From contig NZ_JAIQDG010000022.1 of assembly GCF_020037125.1 (NCBI RefSeq), positions 124,001 through 188,000 of the forward strand: 64,000 nucleotides of DNA. The letters run 5' to 3'. The translations under genes and the position numbers were made by a program. The notes under the pieces are model-generated. The model was given only the letters and a program-made list of their open reading frames with translations, was not told the origin of the DNA and searched no databases. Numbering within the stretch: the stretch's first letter is position 1; the number at the start of each line of letters is the position of its first letter. Below are positions 18,504 to 27,892 of this stretch, piece by piece. Origin of the DNA: Myxococcus sp. RHSTA-1-4. GTDB taxonomy: Bacteria; Myxococcota; Myxococcia; Myxococcales; Myxococcaceae.

Positions 18504-21053
18504 ATGCGAATCCCCGTTCCCGCCCGCCGCCTTCCGGGGCCGCTCGATGACGTGCAGGGCCTCGGCGCGAACGAGGTGCGAGCGCGGCGCGCGCGCCACG
18601 GGGCCAATGACGTGCTGGCGCGGCCGCGCCGCTCGGCGCTCCAGGTGCTGTGGGAGACGGCCGGGGACCCGATGCTCTGGTTCCTCGTGGGAGCGAGCGT
18701 GCTCTACCTCGTCCTCGGCGAGCGGACGGAGGGAGTGGTGCTGCTGCTGGCCATCGTCCCCCTGCTCGGCATGGACGCCTTCCTCCACCGCCGGACGCGC
18801 GCCTCCATGGCGGGCCTCCAGAGCCGGCTGGCCGCGCGCGCCACGGTGCTGCGCGACGGGCGCGAGCAGGAGGTGCCCGCGGACGAGGTGGTCGTGGGCG
18901 ACCTGGCACGCGTCGAGGCCGGCGAGCACTTCCCCGCGGATGGAATCATCGTGCGCGGCGAGGGCCTGCAGGCCGAGGAGTCCTCGCTCACCGGAGAGTC
19001 GCTGCCCGTGCGCAAGCGCCCGCTGGCCCGCCTGCCTCCGGGGGATGAGCCGGCGGTGGAGGGGGCACACTGGGGACTGGCCGGAACGCGGCTGCTGACC
19101 GGGACGGCCTGGGTGCGCATCGTCTTCACCGGGCAGCACACGCTCTACGGGAGCATCGTCCGCTCCGCCACGCAGGGCGAACACGCGCGCACGCCGCTCC
19201 AGCAGGCCGTGGCCCACCTGGTGACGGTGCTGATGGGCGTGGCCCTGGTGATGTGCGCGGTGCTCGCGTTCGTGCGCTGGCGCCAGGGCTTCGGGTGGAT
19301 GGATGCGCTGCTGAGCGCGGCCACGCTGGGCGTGGCGGCACTGCCCGAGGAGTTCCCGGTGGCCTTCACCTTCTTCCTCGGCGCCGGCGTGTACCGGCTG
19401 GCGCGGCGGCAGGCCCTGGTGCGGCGCGCGGTCTCCGTGGAGAACATCGGCCGAATCACCTGCATCTGCTCGGACAAGACGGGCACGCTGACGGAGGGGC
19501 GCCTTCGTGTGGCACGCGTGCTGCCCGCGCCGGATATCCCGATGGACTCGCTGCTCGGAGCGGCGGCGCTCGCGTCCCGCGAGGAGGGGAGGGACCCGCT
19601 CGATGCCGCGCTGCTGGAGGAAGCCGCGCGCGCGACGCCCGGCGCGCTCCCTCCGAAGCGCGAGGCCACCTTCCCCTTCACCGAGGAGCGCCAGCGGGAG
19701 ACGGCTGTGGTGGAGACCGCGGACGGGAGGCTGCTCGCCGCCGTGAAGGGCGCGCCCGAGCGGGTGCTGGACCTCTGCACGCTGGACGCCGACGAGCGCG
19801 CGGAGTGGGCCCGGCGGGTGTCGGCGCTCGCGAGCGAGGGGCGCAAGGTCATTGCCTGTGCGCGCCAGCCGCTGGAGGCCGCGTCGTGGCGGGGCGGTGA
19901 GCCGGACCGGGGCTTCCGCTTCCTGGGGCTGGTGGCCTTCGAGGACCCGGTGCGTCCGGGGGTGCCGGAAGCGGTGCGGGAGTGCCGCGAGGCCGGCCTG
20001 CGCACGGTGATGGTGACGGGGGACCATCCCGCCACGGCCCTGGAGGTGGCGCGGCGGCTGGGCCTCGGTGGGGAGCGGCCCGTGGTGCTCACCGGTGACG
20101 AGCTGGAGGCCCGGCTGCGCGAGGACGGTGCGGTGCCGCACGTGGACGTGGTGGCCCGCGCGGTGCCGGCGCAGAAGCACGCGCTGATCTCCGCGCTGCG
20201 GCGGCAGGGAGAAATCGTGGCGGCCACGGGCGACGGCGTGAACGACGTGCCCGCGCTCCAGGCCGCCGACGTGGGCATCGCCATGGGAGAGCGGGGAACC
20301 CGGAGCGCGCGAGAGGTGGCCTCCATCGTCCTGCTGGACGACGACTTCGGCACGCTGGTGCGGGCCATCGCCGAGGGCCGCCAGCTCTTCCGCAACCTCC
20401 AGGGCTGTTTCCTCTACCTGCTGCTCATCCACATTCCTCTCGTGGCGACGGCGGCGCTGCTGCCCCTGGCGGGCTATCCGCTGCTGTACCTGCCCATCCA
20501 CATCGTCTGGCTGGAGCTCATCATCCACCCCACCGCGATGCTGGCCTTCCAGGCGGCGGCGCGCCCGGAACGCCTGGCTCCGATGCGGCGGCACGAGGGC
20601 CCCGCGCGCTTCTTCTCGGCATGGGAGTGGGGCACCGTCGTGCTGGTGGGCGGGCTGATGACGGTGGGCCTGGTGTGGGGCTACGACCGGAGCCTGGGGG
20701 CGTGGCGCGACGTGGAGCACGGGCGCGCGGTGGCGCTGGCGTCCCTGACGCTCGCGAGCGCCGTGTTCACCACGGTGCTCACCGGACTGCGGACGCGCAC
20801 GGCCCGCTGGGTCTGCGGGGTGACGCTGGGCGTGTCGGTGCTGCTCATCCAGGTGCGTCCCCTGGCGGACCTGCTGGGGCTATTTCCGCTGCACGAGGAT
20901 GACTGGGCGCGCGTCGTCGTGGGCGTGGCGGTGGCCTCGCTCCCGCTGATGCTCTCACGGCTGCGCCCTCGCTCACGGGGCGCCACCGCCACTCCGCGAG
21001 CAGGTGGCGCGGCCCCGTGGACTCGAGGGGAGGCCCGGAGCGGGGTGGGGTGA
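18504..21053 (+). CDS. P-type cation-transporting ATPase (P2-like)
   Basis: 849 aa. Actuator motif SSLTGESLP (about residues 158-166), phosphorylation site SDKTGTLTE (Asp324), hinge TGDGVNDVPALQAADVGIAMG and a C-terminal six-helix bundle. The fourth membrane helix reads PEEFPVAFTFF, unlike the PEGLP of calcium and sodium/potassium pumps. With acidic residues in place of the usual Gly-Leu, ion specificity may differ; I would not name the ion. It stands alone after a terminator-like hairpin. It is the first of three P-type pumps in this window and differs in length and helix-4 motif from the one at 23229. Confidence 0.92.
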   Translation: MRIPVPARRLPGPLDDVQGLGANEVRARRARHGANDVLARPRRSALQVLWETAGDPMLWFLVGASVLYLVLGERTEGVVLLLAIVPLLGMDAFLHRRTRASMAGLQSRLAARATVLRDGREQEVPADEVVVGDLARVEAGEHFPADGIIVRGEGLQAEESSLTGESLPVRKRPLARLPPGDEPAVEGAHWGLAGTRLLTGTAWVRIVFTGQHTLYGSIVRSATQGEHARTPLQQAVAHLVTVLMGVALVMCAVLAFVRWRQGFGWMDALLSAATLGVAALPEEFPVAFTFFLGAGVYRLARRQALVRRAVSVENIGRITCICSDKTGTLTEGRLRVARVLPAPDIPMDSLLGAAALASREEGRDPLDAALLEEAARATPGALPPKREATFPFTEERQRETAVVETADGRLLAAVKGAPERVLDLCTLDADERAEWARRVSALASEGRKVIACARQPLEAASWRGGEPDRGFRFLGLVAFEDPVRPGVPEAVRECREAGLRTVMVTGDHPATALEVARRLGLGGERPVVLTGDELEARLREDGAVPHVDVVARAVPAQKHALISALRRQGEIVAATGDGVNDVPALQAADVGIAMGERGTRSAREVASIVLLDDDFGTLVRAIAEGRQLFRNLQGCFLYLLLIHIPLVATAALLPLAGYPLLYLPIHIVWLELIIHPTAMLAFQAAARPERLAPMRRHEGPARFFSAWEWGTVVLVGGLMTVGLVWGYDRSLGAWRDVEHGRAVALASLTLASAVFTTVLTGLRTRTARWVCGVTLGVSVLLIQVRPLADLLGLFPLHEDDWARVVVGVAVASLPLMLSRLRPRSRGATATPRAGGAAPWTRGEARSGVG

Positions 21054-21084
21054 CAGCCGCTCGAAGGGGGGAGGGGGACAAGCA

Positions 21085-21129
21085 GCGCAAGGGCTGCGCG
21101 CCTGCCTGGCTGTCCGCGCAAGGGCTGCG
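21085..21129. repeat. Tandem 14-bp direct repeat, 31 bp apart
   Basis: GCGCAAGGGCTGCG occurs at 21085-21098 and again at 21116-21129, exactly 31 bp (about three helical turns) apart. The first copy also forms the dyad GCAGC-N6-GCTGC. Both lie upstream of a sigma-54-like promoter (21162-21177), at about -103 and -72 relative to its predicted start, where enhancer-binding proteins usually bind. Confidence 0.6.
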
Positions 21130-21161
21130 TTCGGAGGGGACCGTCCCGGCGTGCGCGCCGC

Positions 21162-21177
21162 TGGAACGCGGAGTGCT
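21162..21177 (+). promoter_or_regulatory. Candidate sigma-54 (-24/-12) promoter
   Basis: TGGAACGCGGAGTGCT matches the consensus TGGCACG-N4-TTGCW at 10 of 12 defined positions with exact GG-to-GC spacing of 12. Predicted transcription start is near 21188, only about two bases before the ATG at 21190. That would make the mRNA nearly leaderless and exclude the GGAG at 21181-21184, an argument against it unless translation starts differently. Confidence 0.4.
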
Positions 21178-21189
21178 TAACGGAGCGGT

Positions 21190-23070
21190 ATGCATGCGCA
21201 ACGAGATTGGCGTCAGCGGTACGCGGACAAGGTCGTCACCGCCGAGGAGGCGATTCGCGGCATTCTTCCGGGAAGGCGCATCCTCATCGGCTCGGGTGCC
21301 GCGGAGCCGGTGACGCTGGTACGGGCCATGGTGGAGCAGGGCAGGCACCTGGCCGACAACGAGGTGGTGCACCTGCTGACGCTCGGCCCGGCGCCCTACG
21401 TCGAGCCCGAGCACGCGAGGCGTTTCCGCCACACCGCCTTCTTCATCGGGCCCAACGTGCGCCAGGCCGTGCAGGAGGGCCGGGCGGACTTCATGCCGGT
21501 GTTCCTCTCGGAGATTCCGGAGCTCATCCGCAGCCGGCGCGTGCGCATCGACGTGGCGCTGCTCCAGGTGAGCCCTCCGGACGCCCACGGCTACGTCAGC
21601 CTCGGCGTGTCCGTGGACGTGGTGCGCAGCGCGGTGGACTCGGCCTCGCTGCTCATCGCCGAGGTGAATCCGAACATGCCGCGCACGCATGGCGACTCGT
21701 TCCTCGACGTGCGCCGCATCCACCACCTCGTGCCGGTGGACGTGCCCCTGCTGGAGGCCCACTCCGAGCCGGCGGACGAGGTGTCCCGGCAGATTGGCGC
21801 GCACATCGCAGCGCTCATCCCGGACGGGGCCACGCTGCAGACGGGGATTGGGAAGATTCCCGACTCGGTGCTGGCACAGCTCGATGGCCACAAAGAGCTG
21901 GGCGTCCACACGGAGATGCTGTCCGACGGCGTCATGCGTCTGGTGGAGGCGGGTGTCATCACCGGGCGCCGGAAGACGCTCCTGCCGGGCAAGCTGGTGA
22001 CGTCCTTCATCATGGGCAGCCGCGAGCTCTACGCCTGGGCGCATGAGAATCCGGCCATCGAGATGCGGCCGAGTGACTTCACCAACGACCCGCTGACGGT
22101 GGCGCGTAACGACAACATGATTGCCATCAACGGCGCGCTGGCGGTGGACCTCACCGGGCAGGTGGCGGCGGACACGCTGGGCGGGCGCTTCTTCTCCGGC
22201 ATCGGCGGGCAGGTGGACTTCATGCGCGGGGCGCGCCGCAGCCGGGGCGGCAAGCCCATCATCGCGCTGCCCTCGACGGCGAAGGACGGCACGGTGAGCC
22301 GCATCCAGGTGGCGCTGGAAGCGGGGACGGGCGTCGTCACCAGCCGGGGCGACGTGCACTACGTGGTGACGGAGTACGGCGTGGCGGACCTGTGGGGGAA
22401 GAACATCCGCGAGCGCGCGCTGGCCCTCATCGACATCGCCCACCCGGACTTCCGAGGCGAGCTGATGGCGGCGGCCAAGGGGCGCAAGTGGGTGCTGCCG
22501 GACCAGGTGGTGCCCCGCGCGCGCTACCCGTGGACCGAGGCGCGGCTGGAGCGCACGCTGTCCGGGGACGAGCTCATCATCCGCCCGGCGCGCATCACCG
22601 ACGAACGCGCGTTGCAGGAGCTGATGTACCGGCTCAGCGGCGACAGCTGCTACCGGCGCTTCCTCGAGTACAAGAAGGTGCACCCGCACGAGGAGATGCA
22701 GCAGCTCGTGGACCTCGATTACGAGCACAACATGGCGCTGGTGGCCTGCCCGCCGGGGACGGACGAGGTGGTGGGCGTGGTGCGCTACGACGTGGACCCG
22801 GCCACGCGGCTGGCGGACGTGGCCTTCGTGGTGCGCGACGACTGGCAGGGCCGGGGTGTGGGCACGGTGCTGATGCGGCGCATCCGCGAGGCGGCCGCCG
22901 CGCGGGGCATCCCCGGCTTCCAGGCGGACGTGCTGGTGACGAACAAGCCCATGCTCGACGTCTTCCAGGAGAGCGGCCTGCCCATCCGCACGCACCGCGA
23001 GGGTGGCGTGTACCACCTGGAGCTTCACTTCCCGGCGGGCCCGCCGGCGGAGCCGCATCCCCCGGGCTGA
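21190..23070 (+). CDS. Acetyl-CoA hydrolase/CoA-transferase with C-terminal GNAT domain
   Basis: 626 aa fusion. Residues 1 to about 455 form a class I CoA-transferase of the acetyl-CoA hydrolase / 4-hydroxybutyrate CoA-transferase type: GRRILIGSGAAEPVTL, GATLQTGIGKIPDSVL, and HYVVTEYGVADLWGKNIRERA, where the glutamate of TEYG is a candidate for the catalytic residue. Residues about 465-610 are a GNAT acetyltransferase (VRDDWQGRGVGTVLMRRI). The fusion could move acyl groups from CoA thioesters to protein lysines or small amines, or use the GNAT part as a regulator. ATG 21190 is 5 bp after GGAG. It lies between two P-type ATPases on the same strand, each separated by about 140-160 bp. Confidence 0.9.
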   Translation: MHAQRDWRQRYADKVVTAEEAIRGILPGRRILIGSGAAEPVTLVRAMVEQGRHLADNEVVHLLTLGPAPYVEPEHARRFRHTAFFIGPNVRQAVQEGRADFMPVFLSEIPELIRSRRVRIDVALLQVSPPDAHGYVSLGVSVDVVRSAVDSASLLIAEVNPNMPRTHGDSFLDVRRIHHLVPVDVPLLEAHSEPADEVSRQIGAHIAALIPDGATLQTGIGKIPDSVLAQLDGHKELGVHTEMLSDGVMRLVEAGVITGRRKTLLPGKLVTSFIMGSRELYAWAHENPAIEMRPSDFTNDPLTVARNDNMIAINGALAVDLTGQVAADTLGGRFFSGIGGQVDFMRGARRSRGGKPIIALPSTAKDGTVSRIQVALEAGTGVVTSRGDVHYVVTEYGVADLWGKNIRERALALIDIAHPDFRGELMAAAKGRKWVLPDQVVPRARYPWTEARLERTLSGDELIIRPARITDERALQELMYRLSGDSCYRRFLEYKKVHPHEEMQQLVDLDYEHNMALVACPPGTDEVVGVVRYDVDPATRLADVAFVVRDDWQGRGVGTVLMRRIREAAAARGIPGFQADVLVTNKPMLDVFQESGLPIRTHREGGVYHLELHFPAGPPAEPHPPG

Positions 23071-23228
23071 GCCCCGCCGGGCGGCGTGCCACGGCGGAAG
23101 GGAGACGGGCGTCCGGACCAACGGAGGCACGGCCGTCCCGCTGCCCGGGATGGGGGGCTCCGGCGCTTCCTTCCCCGGGCCTCCCGCCCTCCGCCCGGCA
23201 CTGAGCAGGTTCCCCGGAAGGCGGAGCC

Positions 23229-26015
23229 ATGAAGATTCATCACCTCACGGTGGAGGAGAGCCTGCGCAGCCTGGGCAGCCGGGCCGACGGGCTCACCAGC
23301 GCCGAGGCGGAGCGCCGCCTGCAAGAGTTCGGCCCCAACCAGGTCTCCCATGCCCGGCGGGAGTCGCTGGCGCACCGGCTGTCGCGGCAGTTCACCCACT
23401 TCTTCGCGCTCGTGCTCTGGGCGGCGGCGGCCCTGGCCTTCGTGTCGGCGTGGCGGGAGCCCGGGCAGGGCATGGAGACGCTGGGCTTCGCCATCCTGGG
23501 CGTCATCCTCGTCAACGGGCTGTTCTCCTTCGTCCAGGAGTACCGCGCGGAGCGGGCGCTCGCGTCGCTGCGGCGGCTGCTGCCGGGCGAGGTGAAGGTG
23601 CTGCGCGACGGAGAGGTCTCCCTGCTGCCCGCCGAGACACTGGTGCCCGGGGACGTGCTCCTCCTGGAGGAGGGCGACTCCGTGCCCGCGGACGCGCGCG
23701 TACTGGAGGCGCATGCCGCGCGGGTGAACAACGCCACCATCACCGGCGAGTCCACGCCGGAGCCTCGTGAGGCCGGGCCCGTCCAGGAAGAGGACCTGGT
23801 GCACAGCCCCAACGTGGTGCTGGCGGGCACCTTTCTCACCACCGGCCGGCTGCGGGCGCTCGTCTTCGCCACCGGCATGCAGTCGGAGTTCGGGCGGATT
23901 GCCCACCTCACGCAGGCGACACGGGCGGGGCTGTCACCGCTCCAGCTGGAAATCGTCCGGCTGGGCCGCATCGTGGCGGTGCTGGCCACCGCGCTCGGTG
24001 TGGCCTTCTTCCTCATCGGCCAGTCGCTGGGGCTGCCGCTCTGGGCGAACCTCCTGTTCGCCATCGGCATCATCGTGGCCAACGTACCCGAGGGGCTGCT
24101 GCCCACTGTCACGCTGGCCCTGGCCCTGGCCTCGCAGCGCATGGCCCGGCGCAACGTGGTGGTGCGCAACCTCATCTCCGTGGAGACGCTGGGCTCCGCC
24201 ACCGTCATCTGTACCGACAAGACGGGCACCCTCACCGAGAACCGGATGGAGGCGCGCGTCCTCTTCGTCGCCAGCGGCCGCCACACCGCCTCGTCCGAGG
24301 CGCTGCGCGGGCTGGCCGGTCCCCACCGGCGCCTCTTCGAAGGAGCGCGGCTGTGCAACACCCTCCAGGAGGTGCGCAGGAATGGCGAGCTGTCGCTGGC
24401 CGGCGAGCCGATGGAGGTGGCGCTCCTGCACCTGGGCACCCGCGCGCTGCCAGGGCCGCTGGAGGCGCCGCGCGAGGACGAGCTGCCCTTCGACCCCGAG
24501 CGCAAGCGCCTCTCCACCCTCCACCGCATCGCCGGAAGCCGCGTCCTGCACACCAAGGGCGCGCTGGAGGCGGTGCTGCCCCTGTGCCGGGAGGTGGAGG
24601 CGGAGGAGGGCGTGCGCCCACTGACGCCCGGGGTGGCCGAGCGCTTCCAGCGCGAGGGCGAGGCACTGGCGCGCGAGGGGCTGCGGGTGCTCGCCTTCGC
24701 GTACCGGCGGCTCCCGGATGGCGTGGAGCGCTCCCAGTGGGAGGAGGGACTGGTGCTCGCGGGGCTGGTGGGCCTGGAGGACCCCATCCGCCCGGAGGTG
24801 CCGGCGGCCATCCAGCGCTGCCGCGAGGCGGGCATCCGCGTCATCCTCGTCACCGGGGACCACCCCCGTACGGCGGAAGCGGTGGCGCGGCAGGCGGGCC
24901 TGGTGCGCACGGAGCGGCCGGTGGTGTTCACCAGCGCGGAGGTGCGGCGGCTGTCGGATGCCCAGCTCCAGATTGCCCTGGATGCACCGGAGGTGCTGTT
25001 CGCCCGTGTGGCGCCGGTGGACAAGCGGCGCGTGGTGATGGCCCTCAAGCGCAAGCGGGAGGTGGTGGCCGTCACCGGTGACGGAGTGAATGACGCGCCC
25101 GCGTTGAAGGAGGCGCACATCGGCGTGGCCATGGGGCTGGCGGGCACGGACGTGGCACGCGAGGCCGCGGATGTGGTGCTCGCGGACGACAACTTCGCCA
25201 GCATCGTCGCGGCGGTGGAGGAGGGGCGCGCCGTCTACTCCAACATCCGCAAGTTCCTCACGTACATCCTCACGTCCAACGTCCCGGAAATCGTCCCCTA
25301 CCTGGCCTGCGTGCTGCTGCGAATCCCGCTGCCGCTGAGCATCCTGCAGATTCTCGCGGTGGACCTGGGCACGGACATCCTCCCGGCGCTGGCGCTGGGC
25401 GCCGAGCCGCCCCACGCCCGGGTGATGCATCAGCCGCCCTCGGACTTCCGGCGGAGGCTGCTGGACGCGCGGCTCCTCCTGCGCGCCTACCTCTTCCTCG
25501 GGGTGATGGAGGCCACCGCCGCCATGGCCGCCTTCTTCTTCGTGCTGGAGCGCGGTGGCTGGCGCTACGGCGACGCGCTGCCGTGGAACGCCCCGCTGCA
25601 CCTCCAGGCGATGGGCGCCTGCCTGGGCGCCATCGTCGTGATGCAGGTGGTGAACGTCCTCCTGTGCCGGACGGAGCGCGCCCCCACCTTCTCCGCGCGG
25701 CTGCGTGACAACCCGCTGCTGCTGCTGGGCGTGGCCGTGGAGTTGTTGCTCCTCGCGTTCATCCTCTACACGCCGTGGGGCAATCGAATCTTCACCACGG
25801 CACCCCCGCCGGCGGCGCTGTGGCTCTTCGTGCTTCCGTTCGCCGCCGGGATGCTGGCGCTGGAGGAGGCTCGCAAGGCGTGGGTCCGCCGCGTGGCCGG
25901 GCACGAGGAGACGCTCCGTGCTCGCATCCCCCAGCGAGCGCGCCCGTTCAGAACAGGAGCGCGCGAGGCCAGACGAGCAGCAGCAGTCCGAGGAGGAGCA
26001 TCACCGCGCCGCTGA
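23229..26015 (+). CDS. P-type cation ATPase (P2, calcium/sodium-pump-like)
   Basis: 928 aa. An N-terminal cation-ATPase domain (SLRSLGSRADGLTSAEAERRL) is followed by TITGESTPEP, membrane helix 4 NVPEGLLPTVTLALALA, phosphorylation site TDKTGTLTE (Asp330), TGDGVNDAPALKEAHIGVAMG and six C-terminal helices including NVPEIVPYLACVL and AVDLGTDILPALALG. Similarity is to bacterial P2A/P2C pumps. The frame runs about 40 residues past the last helix as an Arg/Ala-rich tail that overlaps the convergent gene at 25948 by 68 bp, so that tail may not be conserved. Start ATG 23229 has GGAAGGCGGAG upstream. Confidence 0.92.
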   Translation: MKIHHLTVEESLRSLGSRADGLTSAEAERRLQEFGPNQVSHARRESLAHRLSRQFTHFFALVLWAAAALAFVSAWREPGQGMETLGFAILGVILVNGLFSFVQEYRAERALASLRRLLPGEVKVLRDGEVSLLPAETLVPGDVLLLEEGDSVPADARVLEAHAARVNNATITGESTPEPREAGPVQEEDLVHSPNVVLAGTFLTTGRLRALVFATGMQSEFGRIAHLTQATRAGLSPLQLEIVRLGRIVAVLATALGVAFFLIGQSLGLPLWANLLFAIGIIVANVPEGLLPTVTLALALASQRMARRNVVVRNLISVETLGSATVICTDKTGTLTENRMEARVLFVASGRHTASSEALRGLAGPHRRLFEGARLCNTLQEVRRNGELSLAGEPMEVALLHLGTRALPGPLEAPREDELPFDPERKRLSTLHRIAGSRVLHTKGALEAVLPLCREVEAEEGVRPLTPGVAERFQREGEALAREGLRVLAFAYRRLPDGVERSQWEEGLVLAGLVGLEDPIRPEVPAAIQRCREAGIRVILVTGDHPRTAEAVARQAGLVRTERPVVFTSAEVRRLSDAQLQIALDAPEVLFARVAPVDKRRVVMALKRKREVVAVTGDGVNDAPALKEAHIGVAMGLAGTDVAREAADVVLADDNFASIVAAVEEGRAVYSNIRKFLTYILTSNVPEIVPYLACVLLRIPLPLSILQILAVDLGTDILPALALGAEPPHARVMHQPPSDFRRRLLDARLLLRAYLFLGVMEATAAMAAFFFVLERGGWRYGDALPWNAPLHLQAMGACLGAIVVMQVVNVLLCRTERAPTFSARLRDNPLLLLGVAVELLLLAFILYTPWGNRIFTTAPPPAALWLFVLPFAAGMLALEEARKAWVRRVAGHEETLRARIPQRARPFRTGAREARRAAAVRGGASPRR

Positions 26016-27117
26016 GCAGCTTGAGCCACCGGCCCGCCTTCTGCTGGAGCTTGCGCTGGCTGAGCGTCACCACGGCGATGACCAGCATCACCGAGTCGTC
26101 GAGGATGTAGGCCGCGTTGTAGAGCGCCAGGTACGCGTAGTACTGCCAGCCCGGCAGCCGCCGCAGGGCGAGCACCTGTGTGTAGACCGCGGGGAGCCCC
26201 GCCGTGCAGGCCAGCTCGACGAGGTTGACGAGCAGGGCGAGCACCACCACGCCGCCCATCGCCGACAGCAGTGGTTGTTGTTCGAGCAGCCGCCGCGTCC
26301 GGGCATACAGCCCCGGCTTCGCCCGCTCGGGGATGGACAGCGTCGGGCCGCGGTGGAAGGCGAAGAAGTCCTTCACGTTGAGCAGGCCGATGCCGAGCGC
26401 GACGACGCCCAGGAGCACCTGCGTCAGGCGCGAGAAGCCCACGAGCAGGAAGACGTTGAGCCAGGCCGCCATGAAGGCGAAGTAGACGAGGCCGCTGGTG
26501 AGCACGAAGGTGCCGCCGACCACGAACATCTTCCGGCGGTCCCCCAGGCGGATGAGCAGTGACAGCAGGAACAGCAGGACCCACATCGCGCACGGGTTGA
26601 AGCCGTCGATGAGTCCGAGGACCACCGTGAAGGCGGGCAGCCCCAGCTCGCCCACGCTCACCCGTCCCACCCAGGGAAGCTCGACGGTGTCACGGGGGAG
26701 TGTGGAGGCCGGAGGAGGGCAGCTCGTGTCCTCGAGGGGGCACACTCCTTCCGCGCCGCCCGGGCCACCACCGCCCTCCAGGAGCGTCAGGAGCTGGCGC
26801 CCGGAGGTCTCCCTTCCGCTGAAGCCGACGAGGAGCTGCCCCCGCGCATGGAAGGCTGGAACGCCCACGACGGGGAGCGAGTGCTCCGCCGCCAGCGCCG
26901 CGAGCCGTTCCCTTGCGGCGGTGTCCCTTCCCACGTCGAGGTAGCGCACCTGGACCTCCGGGTGCGTGACTCGCAGCTCCGCGAGGAAGGCCTTGGCGTC
27001 CTCGCACCGGGGGCAGCTCTCCCGGACGAAGACCTCGAGCTCGACGGGGGAGGGCGCCGCGGCTTCCGCGGTGGAGAAGAACAGGAGCGCCAGGGCGAGG
27101 AGGTGGAGGAGTCTCAT
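25948..27117 (-). CDS. Thioredoxin/glutaredoxin-like domain plus DsbD-like membrane protein
   Basis: 389 aa from the ATG at 27117. A signal sequence (LLHLLALALLFFSTAEA) is followed by a thioredoxin-like domain with CPRC (Cys35 and Cys38) and a cis-Pro region VVGVPAF. A spacer with two further Cys (GVCPLEDTSCPPP) leads to a DsbD/CcdA-like bundle of about six helices starting FTVVLGLIDGFNPCAMWVLLFLLSLL; the NPCAMW Cys and VELACTAGLPA Cys are the expected electron-relay pair. Probable role: passing reducing power across the inner membrane to periplasmic thiols. It is divergent from the RADAR-linked block starting at 27340. Confidence 0.85.
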   Translation of the reverse strand: MRLLHLLALALLFFSTAEAAAPSPVELEVFVRESCPRCEDAKAFLAELRVTHPEVQVRYLDVGRDTAARERLAALAAEHSLPVVGVPAFHARGQLLVGFSGRETSGRQLLTLLEGGGGPGGAEGVCPLEDTSCPPPASTLPRDTVELPWVGRVSVGELGLPAFTVVLGLIDGFNPCAMWVLLFLLSLLIRLGDRRKMFVVGGTFVLTSGLVYFAFMAAWLNVFLLVGFSRLTQVLLGVVALGIGLLNVKDFFAFHRGPTLSIPERAKPGLYARTRRLLEQQPLLSAMGGVVVLALLVNLVELACTAGLPAVYTQVLALRRLPGWQYYAYLALYNAAYILDDSVMLVIAVVTLSQRKLQQKAGRWLKLLSGAVMLLLGLLLLVWPRALLF

Positions 27118-27339
27118 GACAGCGCTCCCACCGTCCAAGATGGGCAGGGGCGCAGGGATGCTCCCGGTCGAGCAGGGGAGCCCGTGGCGGCCCGCCTGTG
27201 GCGCCCTTCACGCGGCCCCTTCCATGGGCCCGGACGCCCACGGGCGTTCTGTCGGCTGGCGTACCTTCCGTGGCGTTCCAGGGCGTGAGCCGGCGAGAGC
27301 CGTGACAGGGATAATCGGACCAACGAGGCGGGGAGCCCG

Positions 27340-27858
27340 GTGATGCCAGAAGGCGCGAAGATAGCCCTCTACTCCGGGGCCGTGGCCGCGGTCCTGGCCC
27401 TGGCTTTTGGCCTGAGCAGTGCCTGCACCGGCGGACCCGAGCGTGGCATCCAGGGAGACAGTCCGAACACGACGGGCGCGGTGAAGCCGTTGTCCCCCGA
27501 CGAGTGCGTACGGCTCCAGCAGGTGATGACCACACGGGAGGCGACACGGTCGAGTCATGCAGCCCTCGCCTTCGCCCTCGTCTGCGCATCCGCCGGGCTG
27601 GGGATTCTCCTGTACTCCGCGGCGTCCGCTTCCACGCGCGTCACGTGGGTCACTGATGAGCAGCCCGCGCTCGGTCCCGGGACCGTGGGACTGATTCTCG
27701 TTGTCATCGCCGCACTGGTCGTCCTCCTCGCCCCTCGAAACGCGGCCCGCCTGCTGAACCCGCCCAAGGAGCCAGCCAGGACCGAGGACAAGACATGGGC
27801 AGAGAGAGCTCCGCCTCCGAAGGACGCGGGCGCCGACGCGGGAACCCAGGCTCCGTGA
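27340..27858 (+). CDS. Small three-helix membrane protein at head of RADAR block
   Basis: 172 aa (GTG 27340; the next codon is ATG 27343, and GGGGAG at 27330-27335 fits either). Hydrophobic segments at about residues 8-28, 73-95 and 115-132 are separated by polar loops; the first ends in LSSACTGG, which could be read as a lipobox. A Pro/Asp/Ala-rich soluble tail follows (about 138-172). No known family recognised. It is the first gene of the co-directional block leading to rdrA and rdrB, with 34 bp to the next gene. A GATAAT at 27310-27315 is a candidate -10 element. It could be a membrane partner of the defence system or unrelated. Confidence 0.6.
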   Translation: MMPEGAKIALYSGAVAAVLALAFGLSSACTGGPERGIQGDSPNTTGAVKPLSPDECVRLQQVMTTREATRSSHAALAFALVCASAGLGILLYSAASASTRVTWVTDEQPALGPGTVGLILVVIAALVVLLAPRNAARLLNPPKEPARTEDKTWAERAPPPKDAGADAGTQAP

Positions 27859-27892
27859 GCCTTCCCCCTCAGGCAGAGGAGCCACGCACGTA

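Noticed and set aside
18504-26015. Treating the two P-type ATPases as a recent tandem duplication
   Set aside because: They differ in helix-4 motif (PEEFP versus PEGLL), length and N-terminus, so they are from distinct subgroups.
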